From the NCBI GenBank assembly GCA_026315105.1, contig CM048747.1, forward strand, positions 280,431,654 through 280,495,653: a stretch of 64,000 nt of DNA, given 5' to 3'. Position numbers and translations under genes: made by a program. Positions within the stretch are counted from its first letter, which is position 1. Every line of letters starts with the position of its first letter. The notes beneath the pieces are model-generated. The model was not told the origin of the DNA and did no database searches. It worked only from the letters and a program-made list of their open reading frames with translations. Shown one piece after another: positions 1 to 10,529 of this stretch. Origin of the DNA: Locusta migratoria (Eukaryota; Arthropoda; Insecta; Orthoptera; Acrididae).

Positions 1-601
1 TTCACAGGTTGTCATCCACTGAAACAGAACATTTTTATGAAGTAAAGTGTGCAGAAGATGGCCCACAGTGGTGGCATCAGGAAGAAATTTGTGGTAGTTG
101 GCAGTTGTGCCTAAAAAGGCCTGTAACTGCTTAACATCATTGGTCCAAGGCATAGCCATGATTGCAGCAACATGATGTTGCAAAGGACGGATGACATCTG
201 TAGAAAGCTCAAACCCGAGGTAGACAAAAGAAGGATGAAGAAGCTCAAGTTTGACAGGTTGCATTTGAGCCCACCTGTATGAAGGAACATGAACAGCATG
301 TGAAGGTTCAATAAATGCTCTTCTCTAGTGGCACACACATAATGACAATGTCTTCTTGATAGTTAACACACTCCGGAATTGGATACTGTCAATTGTTCAT
401 AAAAATAAAAAAAAATCTTTGAACACTGGCCACTCCAAATGGAAGACATTGATATTGGTATAATCCAAAGGGTGTGTTGAGTACCAGAAATTGTTTGAAG
501 AACTCAACCCAGGGAATTTGTAAATAACTCTCCAATAAGTCAAGTTTGGAAACAAACTGGCCCCTGGCAAGTTTTTCAAAGAGCTCATCTGGGCATGCCA
601 A
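1..601 (-). pseudogene. Ty3/gypsy reverse transcriptase fragments
   Basis: The minus-strand translation at 601-389 gives FEKLARGQFVSKLDLLESYL and then a tract ending LPFGVAS. This corresponds to RT motifs around the first catalytic aspartate and the substrate-binding region. The piece at 338-111 begins TREEHLLNLHMLF, which follows the YxDD motif in such enzymes, and the lowest 110 bases read as the RT-RNase H connection (LQAFLGTTANYHKFLPD). Frames shift between the pieces. The rest of the enzyme would lie left of the window. Confidence 0.7.
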
Positions 602-964
602 CGGATATGTGTCAATAATAGTTTGAACACTGATAGTGTGCTTGGAGTAGGCACAAAGTCATAATTGACCATCAGGCTTTTTAACAATCACTATGGGCGA
701 TGCCCACTTGCTGGAGGGAATAGGCTGCAGGGCACCCAGATATGTCAGTCTGTCCAATTTCTGTCATGCAAAGCAATAGGTTAAGCACAAGCGTGAAAAA
801 ATCATGGGCGATCCATAAGTTTGAGGGTGTATGTGCCATAAAATTGGTGACACTAGCTAAACCTTCTGAAAAAAGAGATGAAAATTCAATTTGCTGGTAT
901 GGAACCTGTTCAGAAAAGAGGTGGATGAATTCCATTATAGAATTTCTGAAGGCACAAAAGACAT

Positions 965-1229
965 TCATCCCAAACAAATTTGCAGTATAAGGGTAGTCTA
1001 CCTCCAAATATGTCAAGGCATGAATCACATTTTTATATGTCACCGAAGGCGTGAACTTTCCTAGAAATGCAATGCTTTCCTTATTACAACTGACCAAGCA
1101 TCTAAGGACAGAAAGAAGTCCAGGGGACCCCAGATTAACATACTTTTGAGAATTTTCAAGTGTCACAGCAGCACCTTTATCCACCTGTAAGTCAAGTATT
1201 TGACCCAATACTTGAAGTTCTATAAACAA
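965..1229 (-). pseudogene. Retropepsin-like fragment of the gypsy remnant
   Basis: The minus-strand peptide contains VDKGAAVTLENSQKYVNLGS, which lines up with the D-T/S-G-A active-site region of Ty3/gypsy aspartic proteases. Here the middle residue of the catalytic triplet is lysine (codons at about 1173-1181), so the copy is probably inactive. It would have processed the Gag-Pol polyprotein. It lies between the gag-like and RT-like fragments, in the expected order. The assignment rests on motif and position only. Confidence 0.5.
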
Positions 1230-2200
1230 TTATGTCATGCTAGAAGCTGTAGTAAAAATGCAATTAATGTCAGAGGAAAACTGAGAATGACACACAGCTG
1301 CAATATGACCTTCCTGCAATTATTGTGCATGGCATGGCGTTTGGGAGATGCCACTTGGCCCTGTTGGATGAAACATATAGGCCAGGATGGAAGTATTGAG
1401 TGGGGCCATATTGTTGCCGGATTTGACTGTTTTTGTGAGTCGGCCAGCCACTGTCCTATGAGATGCCGAGGAGAAGTGTTTACTGCTGCTACATAATACC
1501 TGCCCTGTGAATCAACAAAAGAAGGACTTGGAGAATCAGGAATAATTACTGACACATCACACAAAGCTTCATTTTGATCACCAACTGCCTGCGAAATCTC
1601 GAAGGACTGAGTAATATTCAATACCTCAACCAACAATGGGTTTTCATATTGAAGAGCATATTGACAAAACACCTTGTCAAGAGCCAACCAAATAACAGCA
1701 TCACAATACATGGATCAGCATAAGAATCCTCAGGAGCATTGGTAATGAATAGACTTCGCTGACTAAGACCCTGGTGTTCCAACACCCTAGCATGATAAGC
1801 CTGGTGGGGCTTTTCCTGACAACACAAGCTGTGACAACATGTGTGCATTTGTGATAGTAAGTAGATAAAAACTGACACATCTCATCAAAAGAAAGAGGTG
1901 CCAGTTTCCACAGAGGGGCCAGCTGCCGGCAATTAATAGACACTAGGAGAAAGCCAGGACAAAAACCAAGCTTTACATACATTAGCATCCACAACCCCGT
2001 ACTTGAGAAAATGTTGCCGAAGCCACTTCTCACTTCTCATAAGTGTCCTAGTCTCCAGCCAAATCATCATACTGTGGTAACATTGACGGCGCAGAAACTT
2101 GTGCTGAAAATGTGGTGCAAAGCATCATGATAGCAGACACAAAAGCTCTCTGCTGTTCAAGAAGAGCCTGGATCACAGCCTCAGTATCCACAGACCTGGA

Positions 2201-2201
<1 letters not shown>

Positions 2202-2262
<61 letters not shown>
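2202..2262 (+). repeat. Poly(A) tract of about 61 bases
   Basis: An uninterrupted A run on the plus strand directly abuts gag-like coding sequence of the gypsy remnant. Long pure A runs recur in this window (27247-27300 and 45731-45769), so it may be a retroposed tail or an assembly-sensitive homopolymer. No SINE or LINE body is recognised beside it. Confidence 0.9.
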
Positions 2263-2265
<3 letters not shown>

Positions 2266-2765
2266 ACAATTGAGGAGAATACATGCAGAAATATGAAAAC
2301 TCGTCACCAATTAATGTTGTAACACACAACACTACAAGTGATGCTCACTGTGCTAAGTTTCAACTTGAACTGCCAATGCAACCACACCTGCCTTGACTCT
2401 GCTTGCTGCTCTCTGCTACATGTCATGGCAGTAGCCTTCTTGAGTCTTGCCCAAGACCTCTGGCAGACTAATTCGGTATTGTCGGTAGGATTTGAACAAG
2501 TCCACCTCCTGGATGATCATGCTTTGTAGTTCAGACTGTGGCTAAAAGCAAGATGGACCACCCTGCAGCACAGCATGGAGTTTAACACAACACTCAATTT
2601 CAATGGCTGCTTTACATTCTTAGCCATCTGCATCATCCCCTCCACCACCAACTCTTCTGAATTGCACAGATGGGAGTTGACCCCTCAACACATTAAATAG
2701 TCCCACAACCACTGTGGCCTTAATTATTTTTACTTTATCTTTATTGTTTCTATTGTTTCACAGTC

Positions 2766-2796
<31 letters not shown>

Positions 2797-3317
2797 CTCT
2801 ACATCTCCCATTTTCGCTTTCCTGCTCCTTGTCTCTACCACATGCAATGCAGTAAGTTCAATTCTCACCTTTATCCAGCAACCTCCCCCCTCCAACTCCC
2901 CTTCATTTTCCTCCTCATTCAATTTTAAGATGTTTGTTGTGCTGAAGTGGCCAGACATGGTGGTCATGTATGCATAGTTATGTCTGAGTATGATTGTGTA
3001 AATGTAATGTGTTGTGTGTCTGTCGTTTTTCTGATGGTCATGGTCAAAATTTTATGTGGTTGTCTATCTTACATGCCTGTCTGTGGCTCAGCAATTATCT
3101 TTACAGTGAGTTATATAAATTCAGAAACTTATTATAGATAACAGTGGTTACTTCAGTCTTCTGTATAGATTCATGGAGGCTAATATAAGAATCGTAACTA
3201 ACATATCTTGTAAAATCATTCTGATAAGTTGCCAGGTGTGGCAGTTTTAAAACGTACACTGGATTTGGCTCTCTATGAATTAGGTCAAGGACAGTTGAAT
3301 TATGAGTGTATACATAC
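2263..3317. other. Intronic interval with a (CA)n microsatellite
   Basis: No coding sequence is recognised. A (AC)n run lies at 2771-2796. The stretch at about 2560-2900 (short C-rich, serine/threonine-like open frames) resembles noncoding parts of the long inverted repeat at 19-20.4 kb in style, so it is probably decayed transposon sequence. The donor side of tubulin exon 5 starts at its right edge. Confidence 0.5.
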
Positions 3318-3605
3318 CTTAAATCCAGTTGGACTCCATTTAACAAATTGGATACCACTCTTTGACTTTAGCATTTCAATAGAAGCATTTACATCCTTGG
3401 GTACAACATCACCTCTATAGAGTAAGCAGCAAGCCATGTATTTTCCATTGCGAGGATTGCATTTAACCATCTGGTTATCTGGTTCAAAACACTCTGCAGT
3501 TATCTCAGGAACTGTCAATCCACCATGAAATGACTTGCGAGTACACAGTACAGGTGCATATGCTGTTAGTGGAAAGTGGATACGTGGATATGGCACCAGG
3601 TTGGT
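3318..3605 (-). CDS. Alpha-tubulin exon, residues 257-352
   Basis: This exon has 288 bases, exactly 96 codons, from TNLVPYPRIHFP to WSPTGFK. On the minus strand the acceptor reads TTTCAG/ACC and the donor AAG/GTATGT. It covers the C-terminal half of the intermediate domain. The stretch NQMVKCNPRNGKYMACC is close to canonical, as is RGDVVPKDVNA. H283 in the M-loop is kept, but the flanks are changed: CTRKSF at 277-282 and GGL at 284-286, where conventional isotypes carry other residues. Position 347 is serine instead of the usual cysteine. The next exon, starting around residue 353, is outside the window. Confidence 0.93.
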
Positions 3606-4565
3606 CTGAAATCAGTTTGTCATTCAGCCATTAAAATTATATATGGATGGAAAACATTTAAAGCTAATTTAATGTTAATTAATAACCAGCAAAAAGCAAA
3701 CTAACATTTTAAAATCCATGGCACTTCCATTTGTCTCTATGTATAATAGAAAACAGGGACAAAAATGAATTATAGCGGCATTCAAATACCTGTGAAAAAT
3801 GATCTTTTTAACAATGGAAAATGTAGGTTGGAATTTCAGTCATAGACGATAGACGGGAACTCATCATACAGACAATAACTGAGCTACATACAGGCACATA
3901 AAATAGATAATCACATTCACAAAATTTTAAATTTTTCACCATGGCCTTCATATATTTACACAATCACTCAGACATAACTCAAGCACACATGACCACCATC
4001 TTTAGCAATTCCAGCTTGCTGCTTCAATTTGCTAGTAATTTGCCCTGTTCATTTTTTCCTTCTCTGATAATTGTGTTATTATACAAACTATATCATTACA
4101 GTGGGGTAGTATTGTAATAAATATTTTTGAAAAGTCTGAGTGCACACTCTTGATTTTATGGGTCTTGGTTCTCAGTTCCTATTTAATCTACAATAATGAA
4201 ATGAAGTCTTTTATTTAGCCAAGACCAGCACCCATTAGTATGGTCATTGGACTGTCTTTAGCTATGTTATGGTAAAGGAGCAAAGTTTGAATAACAAACT
4301 GGAGCTGACACTGAGACAAATCATGTGAATCAATTAATTCATTTTGTAAAATGCAGCAGTTAGGTTGGAATCAATGCTCGGAAATTTACAATATTTCATA
4401 TGCAACATTTAGCTTTGATTTTATACACTTAAATTTGATTATGAAGGCTCTTTTTCTTTGAAACTTGAATTTTAAACATTTCACAAGTAAATAGTCTAAA
4501 AGCTGTTTCTAAGGTTTGGTTTCAAATTTATTGTTTTGTGAGGAGCTATATTTAATAAAATAACA
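3606..4565. other. AT-rich intron sequence, nothing recognised
   Basis: I see no open frame with a recognisable domain and no repeat boundary in this stretch between tubulin exon 5 and the LTR retrotransposon. Its right end holds the 4-bp target duplicate (ATAT, 4566-4569) of that element. Confidence 0.5.
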
Positions 4566-4569
4566 ATAT

Positions 4570-4926
4570 TGTCACATTGCAATGGAAGTAGGCTTGACTT
4601 CGAAGGCAACTAAACACAGCACTTATACTGAAAGCACGTTTATTACGAACTCAACATACACGCAGCACTGACTGCCTCTTAGGCAGAGTGCTCTGCCATT
4701 TATACACAGACAGAATTTACCAGAAATTAGAAGAACAGTTAACATAGGAAACAAGTAGAATTTACAAGTGAACATAAGAAAGATGTAGAACCTTCTGCAA
4801 TTGTCAATTACAAAGAAATAAATATTTGCCAGTGGGCGGGATTGAACCGGCGACCTTCTGCTCCGCAGTCCGTGACGCTATCCCCTGCGCCACGCCGGCA
4901 GTTGGTGTTCATGATCTCTCGCGGCA
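4570..4926 (-). repeat. 3' LTR (357 bp)
   Basis: On the plus strand it starts TGTCACATTGCAATGG and ends TCTCGCGGCA, matching the other LTR throughout. It is preceded by ATAT. A purine-rich tract (4927-4945, reading AGGAGAGGGAGCAA at its end on the element strand) abuts it and is the likely plus-strand primer site. Unlike the other copy it keeps a complete tRNA-like block. Confidence 0.95.
4828..4899 (-). other. tRNA-Arg-like sequence inside the LTR
   Basis: This 72-base minus-strand block numbers like a tRNA without gaps. A 7-bp acceptor stem (GCCGGCG against CACTGGC, one mismatch) encloses a box A-like TGGCGCAGGGGATAG, an anticodon-loop-like CTGCGGA (GCG at positions 34-36, arginine) and a T arm with GGTTCAATCC (box B). 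The anticodon stem pairs poorly, so a working tRNA is unlikely. It lies near the start of the LTR on the element strand. In the 5' LTR the box B half is deleted. I infer that it is either an old tRNA or SINE capture or an internal pol III promoter. Confidence 0.6.
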
Positions 4927-4960
4927 TTGCTCCCTCTCCTGGAGAAACAGCAACCCGCTG

Positions 4961-7900
4961 TTATGATCCCTGTGGAGCCAGCTGCAATGTCCTGGATCTT
5001 GACCGTGTCATGGGTCCTCTGTATGACAGTTCAAGAGAATCCTTCCCTTCTCCGCGATTATCGACGACAGACGTTCCTGTCGTGGCTTCATCAGGAACAT
5101 TATCGTTCTCAAAGTCCTTGAACAAGAAGCCATTGTCGTCTACCTGCTCTTCAGGATCGTAGTAAGGCTTCATGCGCAGGACGTGAACAATGTCTCTTCG
5201 TTTTTGACGTTTCGCCAACGGCTCATAATCCTCAACTTCATATGTGACGTCTGACAGGCGGCTTATGACACGATACGGACCAAAGTATCGCTTCAATAAC
5301 GTTTCTGACACTCCAACCTTCTGTACAGGGGTAAAAATCCATACCAGATCACCTGGGCTGTACACAACAGGTCGGTGCTTGTCGTTATACTGCTGACGGT
5401 CCTTCTCCTGGGCATCCAGTGTCTGTATGCTAGCCAGCTATCTTGCTTCTTCGACTCTGGTGATGAGCTGTTTAACATAGTCATCCTGAGTGTCATCCAG
5501 TTGGAACGGGAACAGTGTATCCATTGTCGTCTCAGCTTCGCGGCCATGATGGAGCAGGAAAAACGGAGTGAAGCCTGTGGTGTCTTGTCTTGCGGTATTG
5601 TAAGCAAATGTCACGACTGGCAGAATTGTATCCCAATCCTTCTGCTCAACATCGACGTACATCGACATCATGTCGGCTAAAGTTTTGTTAAAACGTTCCG
5701 TAAGACCATTTGTCTAAAGATGGTATGCAGTTGTCATTCTGTGGACAATGTTGCACCTTGACATTACCTCTGATACTAGTTTTGACTGGAATACTTTTCC
5801 ACGATCAGATATCATGACACGTCGTACTCCATTCTTCAAAATAATGTCTTCTACAAGGAATTTTGCGATCTCTGGAGCTTCTGCAGTCGGCACAGGTTTG
5901 GTGACAGCGTAGCGTGTGAGGTAGTCAGTGCAGACTATTATCCAATCGTTACCGGTTGTCGACTTCGGGAACCTCCCTAAAAGATCAATCCCAACTCGGT
6001 GGAATGGAGCTGCTGCCGGCGGAATCGGTACGAGATGTCCTGGAGGTAATTGCAGCACATGCTTCCGTTGCTGGCACTCTTTACAGTGACTCACATAGTG
6101 CTTGACAGATCGGTAGAGACCTTTCCAGTAATACCTGCGTCTGATTCTGTCTAAGGTCTTCATGAATCCCAGATGACCGGATATTGGAGCATCATGGAAA
6201 TATTTGAGAATAGCTGGCTGGAGATGAGCTGGAACAACAAGTAGCCATTTGGGGCCCAGTGGATCGTAGTTGCTCTTGTACAATGTTCCGTTTATAAGTT
6301 GGAACTCTCCATTGGTCGGTTCTCCTTTCTCCAAGGCCTCTATCATTTTTAATAGTGCTGGATCTTCCCTCTGTTCAGCTGCAACGTCATCTAATTCAGT
6401 GAGAGCTGAAATTTCATTCATGCTGTTGTGTTCCACTAATGGATTCCTCGAAAGGCAGTCGGCATCCTTGTGTTTGCGCCCGTTCTTGAATACCACTGTG
6501 ACATCGTACTCATGGAGTCTTAGTGCCCATCTTGCTAGTCGACCTGATGGATCCTTCAAGCTAGTCAGTCAACACAAAGAATGGTGGTCTGTCACAACGG
6601 TGAATGGTTTGCCGAATAAATACGGCCGGAACTTGTTGATAGCCCAGATAACCGCGAGACATTCTTTTTCAGTTGTAGAGTAGTTTATCTCGGACTTTGA
6701 GAGTACTCTTGACGCATAGGCTATCACTTTTTCGGCACCTTCCTGAACGTGTACAAGCACTGCACCAATCCCATAACCACTGGCGTCTGTGTGAAGTTCC
6801 GTTTCTGCATTGTCGTCGTACAAGGCTAGCACTGGTGCGGAAGTTAGAGCCTCCTTAAGTCCCTGGAAAGCTCTTTCTTTTGTCTCATCCCAGTAAAATT
6901 TGGTGTCTCCCTGCAGAAGTTCTTGTAATGGACGTGCCTTGTTACAAAATCCTTTTATGAAACGTCGGTAGTATCAGCACAGCCCGAGAAAATTTCTCAC
7001 ATCACGAATGTGCTGAGGAGTTGGAAATTCTGTGACTGCCCTTACTTTATCTGGATCAGGACGGACACCATCTCCGTTGACTAGGTGCCCCAGGATTTTT
7101 ATCTCTTTGGCGACGAAGAGGCACTTCTTTGGATTGAGGCAGAGACCTGCAGCCTGAACACACTTCAACACAGTAGACAGGCGACTCAGATGTTCTTCAA
7201 ATGTCTTCGAGAAAACGACAATGTCATCTAAATAGCAGAGACACGTCATCCACTTAAGGTGTTGAAGCAAGTTGTCCATCATGCGTTCGAATGTGGCTGG
7301 AGCATTACATAATCCAAATGGCATTACTTTAAATTCAGGTGTAATAAAAGCCATCTTCTCCCTGTCAGCTTCGTCAACCTCAATTTGCCAGTAACCTGTC
7401 TGCATGTCCATAGTTGAGAAGTATGTAGCTCCTTTCAAGCAGTCTAAGGTGTCATCAATACGCGACAGTGGGTAGACATCTTTCTTTGTGATTTTGTTCA
7501 GCCGCCAATAGTCGACACAGAATCGCCACGTGCCATCCTCCTTCTTTACGAGGACCACCGGAGACGACCAAGGACTCTCCGAAGGTTGAATAATGTCATC
7601 TCGCAACATCTTCTCCACTTCCTCCCGAATTATCCGTCTTTCAGCTGGCGGCACTCTATACTAACGCTGGCTAATTGGCGGATGATCCCCAGTATTGATA
7701 CGGTGCTTTATCGTGGGCCGTTTCGTCTGACTTTTCCCCTGCTAAGGTGTGAACGCACCTGAAAATTGGCATAGTATACCTAACACCCGCTGGCGTTGTT
7801 CCTTGGTCAGTCCAGGCCCTATTGGCAGTTCCACGTTTGTTTCCTCCACCGTGTTGTCTGTACTAATAGCAGGGCATGGGTCTTCATTGATGATGTTGAG

Positions 7901-8545
7901 CTCACCGTTCTTGATTGGTTCAGCTGTCCTGATACACATTCCCTTGGGGATAAGTTGTGACTGCTGGTGACAATTTGTGATCCAAATCTCCCCTTGACCA
8001 CCGGTAATGCTTGTGATAGCTGCTGGTATGTAAATTTCTTTTGTGGGCCTGATAAACTTTTTACTATCAACAAGAACTTCACAGTTTAACAAGTCATCTG
8101 TGTTTCTGACTGCAACTCTTCTCATTGTCAACGGCGGTTTCATCACATTGTCAACGACGAATAACTTCCCAGAAAATTCTGTATTACGTGTATCTGGCAG
8201 TACAACTTCTTCAATTTGCAGCTCAGATCTTCCACAGTCAATGATAGCTTGGGATGCCTGAAGGAAGTCCCATCCGAGGATGACATTGTGACTACATTCT
8301 GTTAACACGACAAATTCAAACGGCTGCATCCTGTTGTTGATGGTTATTCTTACGACACAAGTTCCTGCTGGATGGACGTACTTTCCATTTGCGAGCTTTA
8401 GCACAGTTGCTCCTGTATCACAGAACATTGTCTTCTTTAGTGTGCGGCGGTAATTATCCGATAATACAGAAAAAGAGGCTCCCGAATCAACAAGTGCTCG
8501 GACAGGTTGGCCTTTGATTATGACGTCGATGAGATTTCCCGACAT
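4961..8545 (-). pseudogene. Ty3/gypsy Pol: protease, RT, RNase H, integrase
   Basis: The minus-strand frame is continuous and carries six in-frame stops (at 7742, 7661, 6974, 6569, 5714 and 5438) but no frameshift. Domains in order: aspartic protease near 8545-8400 (ALVDSGASFSVLS); RT at about 7650-6980 with VDYWRLNKIT, MPFGLCNAP and the catalytic YLDD; RNase H at about 6830-6570 (TDASGYGIGAVL); integrase at about 6400-5440. The integrase shows an HHCC zinc finger (HCKECQQRK end), a GIDLLG first aspartate and ISDRGKVF second aspartate. An integrase C-terminal barrel-like end at 5365-4961 contains RYFGPYRVI. The enzyme set copies and inserts the element. The stops make this copy defective. The RT type is clearly Ty3/gypsy and not Copia or BEL. 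Confidence 0.93.
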
Positions 8546-8613
8546 CTTGGCGACTGTCGTTCATGGAGGATTTTCATCTGCGGCGGCCTCACCTCCGTAG
8601 ATGGTCGCCTCGC

Positions 8614-9806
8614 TTAGTTTTCCTGGGCGCGGCGGCTAGGGTAGCGGCTGGTACCTCTGTACGGCGACAGTGAACGGCTGCGGCGCGTAGGGGAGTGACC
8701 TCGTCTAGGGTATGGCGATGGGCTTCTTCCCATAGGTAGACTGAACTCATCAGCTGGTGACTGCCTTGGATAGAACTGCTCCGACGGCTGTTGTCTTGCG
8801 GCAAAATAATCATCGAAAACTCGCCTCCTCTCTCTGCAGCAGCGTACGACATGTCCAGGGCGTCCACAGTGGAAACACAGTGGTGTGTTGTCTTCTGTCC
8901 TCCAGACGTCTGTTCTTCTGCGGGGCGTCATAGTTACCGGGGGAGTTGGCTGTGGTCGCGTCAGTCGGTTCATGGGCTACCGTTTGGCGGCTGCAGCGTA
9001 GGTCATAGCAGGGCGACGCCATTCTTCACGTCGGGCGCGATTGACAGGGCAGACAGGAGCTAATGTTTGAAATACCTCGTCCTCAGCGGCCTCGGCTCCC
9101 TCGTGACTTACAGGGCTCACATCCATGGCCATAATCTGATGCTCGCTCGGTCTAATAGTCCCGACTGCCATGACTGTTGTAATTCTTCTCTCACGATTTG
9201 TCGTATGAGAGAAGCCAAGTCATGCTGATCTTCAACAACGGCCATAGGTACTACATTTGGGAGTCTGTCATACTTCTTGCGTCCAACTCTCCTTTGTTGC
9301 ATCTCTTCAATACGCTGGCACCATTTGATGAACTCTTCTGTCGTAGCGACGTCTTTTATCAGAAGAGCTTGGTACATATCTTCTGCAATTCCCTTCATCA
9401 GGTGCGTGATTTTGTCCACCTCAGTCATTTTCGGATTGACTACGTTACACAGGGCCAAAACACTCTGTATGTACGATTGTGTCGGCTCACCATGTCGTTG
9501 GGCCCGGTTCTTCAGTTGTTCTTCCGCCGAGCGGATTTGTCGCTGGCGGTCTCCAAACGTCTTCTTAAGTTCCTCTTGGAACGTCTCCCAGTCATTCAAC
9601 TTGTCTTTATTGTTTTCGAACCATTGCTGGGCTGTTCCATCCAGGTAGAAATAAACGTTGGCCAAGCACATCGTATGATCCCACCTGTTGTACTTGGCGA
9701 CTCGGTCGAACCCTTTTAGCCATTTGTTGGGGTCCTGTCCAGCATCTCCAGAGAACACCGACGGGTGTCTGATGTGCAGCTGGCTTATTGCTGGTTTCAT
9801 CTCCAT
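8614..9806 (-). pseudogene. Ty3/gypsy Gag with zinc knuckle, frameshifted
   Basis: The minus-strand start at 9806 (MEMKPAISQLHIRHP) opens a capsid-type domain with WLKGFDRVAKYNRWD and YLDGTAQQWFENN, typical of retrotransposon Gag. A frameshift lies near 9120-9180 and a stop near 8974. The downstream frame then holds one CCHC zinc knuckle (CFHCGRPGHVVRCC, about 8885) followed by a tail rich in arginine and serine. Gag packages the element RNA. Gag and Pol are in different frames, so a frameshift or separate initiation would have been used. This copy is broken. Confidence 0.9.
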
Positions 9807-9937
9807 CGTTCTTCTGATAATACAGATTTTTGGAAGGATGTACTCCGTGTATCCCTTGTATTCCGGTTACAGTCCGTGTAAGCGACGGCTTTTACGTTGC
9901 CTAATCGGAGCCACGGTGATGCAGCTGTTGCACAGTG

Positions 9938-9955
9938 TACCCGGCGCCTCCACCA
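9938..9955 (-). promoter_or_regulatory. Primer-binding site candidate
   Basis: Five bases inside the 5' LTR the element strand reads TGGTGGAGGCGCCGGGTA. It starts with TGG, as expected for pairing to a tRNA 3' CCA end. I could not name the matching tRNA from memory. Confidence 0.65.
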
Positions 9956-9960
9956 AACAA

Positions 9961-10298
9961 TGTCACGTTGCAATGGAAGTAGGCTTGACTTCGAAGGTAA
10001 CTAAACACAGCACTTATACTGAAAGCACGTTTATTACGAACTCAACATATACGCAGCACTGACTGCCTCTTAGGCAGAGTGCTCTGCTATTTATACACAG
10101 ACAGAATTTACCAGAAATTAGAAGAACAGTTAACATAGGAAACAAGTAGAATTTACAAGTGAACATAAGAAAGATGTAGAACCTTCTGGTATTGTCAATT
10201 ACAAAGAAATAAACTTTTGCCGGTGGGCGGCAGTCCGCAGTCCGTGACGCTATCCCCTGCGCCCTTCCGGCAGTTGGTGTTCGTGATCTCTCGCGGCA
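9961..10298 (-). repeat. 5' LTR (338 bp)
   Basis: It begins TGTCACGTTGCAATGG and ends TCTCGCGGCA on the plus strand, followed by the target duplicate ATAT at 10299-10302. It is shorter than its partner because about 19 bases are missing around the T-arm half of the tRNA-like block. Confidence 0.95.
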
Positions 10299-10529
10299 AT
10301 ATGTGTTTGTTTAGGTCCCAGTCTTCCCATGCCTTTAATTGCTTGACGTGAGTATTCAGATTTCAACTGGTAGCCACAGAGTATGGTTGCAAGTTTCATA
10401 CACCCCTGCCCCAACATCTTGTTGTTTGTGAATTGTTAGCTGATTAAATTGTATTGTGTTGTGTTTTAGGGTTAGATGCTGTTTTGCTGTGTTGTGTTTC
10501 AAGTCTTGCAGGTGATCATGGAGGAAGGG

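Larger units (their letters stand above)
1..2201 (-). mobile_element. Degenerate Ty3/gypsy LTR retrotransposon (gag-PR-RT part)
   Basis: Read on the minus strand, fragments appear in the order of a Ty3/gypsy polyprotein. Gag-like peptides lie at about 2200-1700 (one contains LAPLSFDEMCQFLSTYY). A retropepsin-like segment lies around 1229-970, and reverse-transcriptase segments run from 601 down to 1. The RT part shows DLLESYLQIPW, then LPFGVAS, then the start of the connection domain. Several frames and stops interrupt it, so it is dead. The element enters from the left edge, so RNase H, integrase and any left LTR are not seen. No right LTR is recognisable before the poly(A) tract. It sits in, or just downstream of, the alpha-tubulin intron that follows exon 5. 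Confidence 0.75.
4570..10298 (-). mobile_element. Ty3/gypsy LTR retrotransposon, nearly complete, inactive
   Basis: This is a full-length element of about 5.7 kb on the minus strand. Two LTRs (9961-10298 at its 5' end, 4570-4926 at its 3' end) both begin TG and end CA on the plus strand. They are flanked by the same 4-bp direct repeat, ATAT (4566-4569 and 10299-10302). A primer-binding-site candidate follows the 5' LTR, and a purine-rich tract precedes the 3' LTR. Gag (frameshifted) and Pol lie between, in the order protease, RT, RNase H, integrase, with no envelope-like frame. Pol is one frame with six in-frame stops. The LTRs differ by roughly a dozen substitutions and one indel of about 19 bases by eye, so it is an old but not ancient insertion in tubulin intron 5. 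Confidence 0.95.

Noticed and set aside
2048..2332. Protein with a long phenylalanine run, also seen at 27156-27524 and lysine runs at 45659-45997.
   Set aside because: They are translations of the homopolymer tracts, not genes.
1..3317. The last tubulin exon (residues 353 onward).
   Set aside because: I looked on the minus strand for the conserved C-terminal region and saw only retrotransposon and unassigned sequence, so it must lie outside the window.
4842..9806. Plus-strand frames over the LTR retrotransposon (for example 6270-6683, 9198-9719).
   Set aside because: They are antisense shadows of gag and pol, with no domain of their own.
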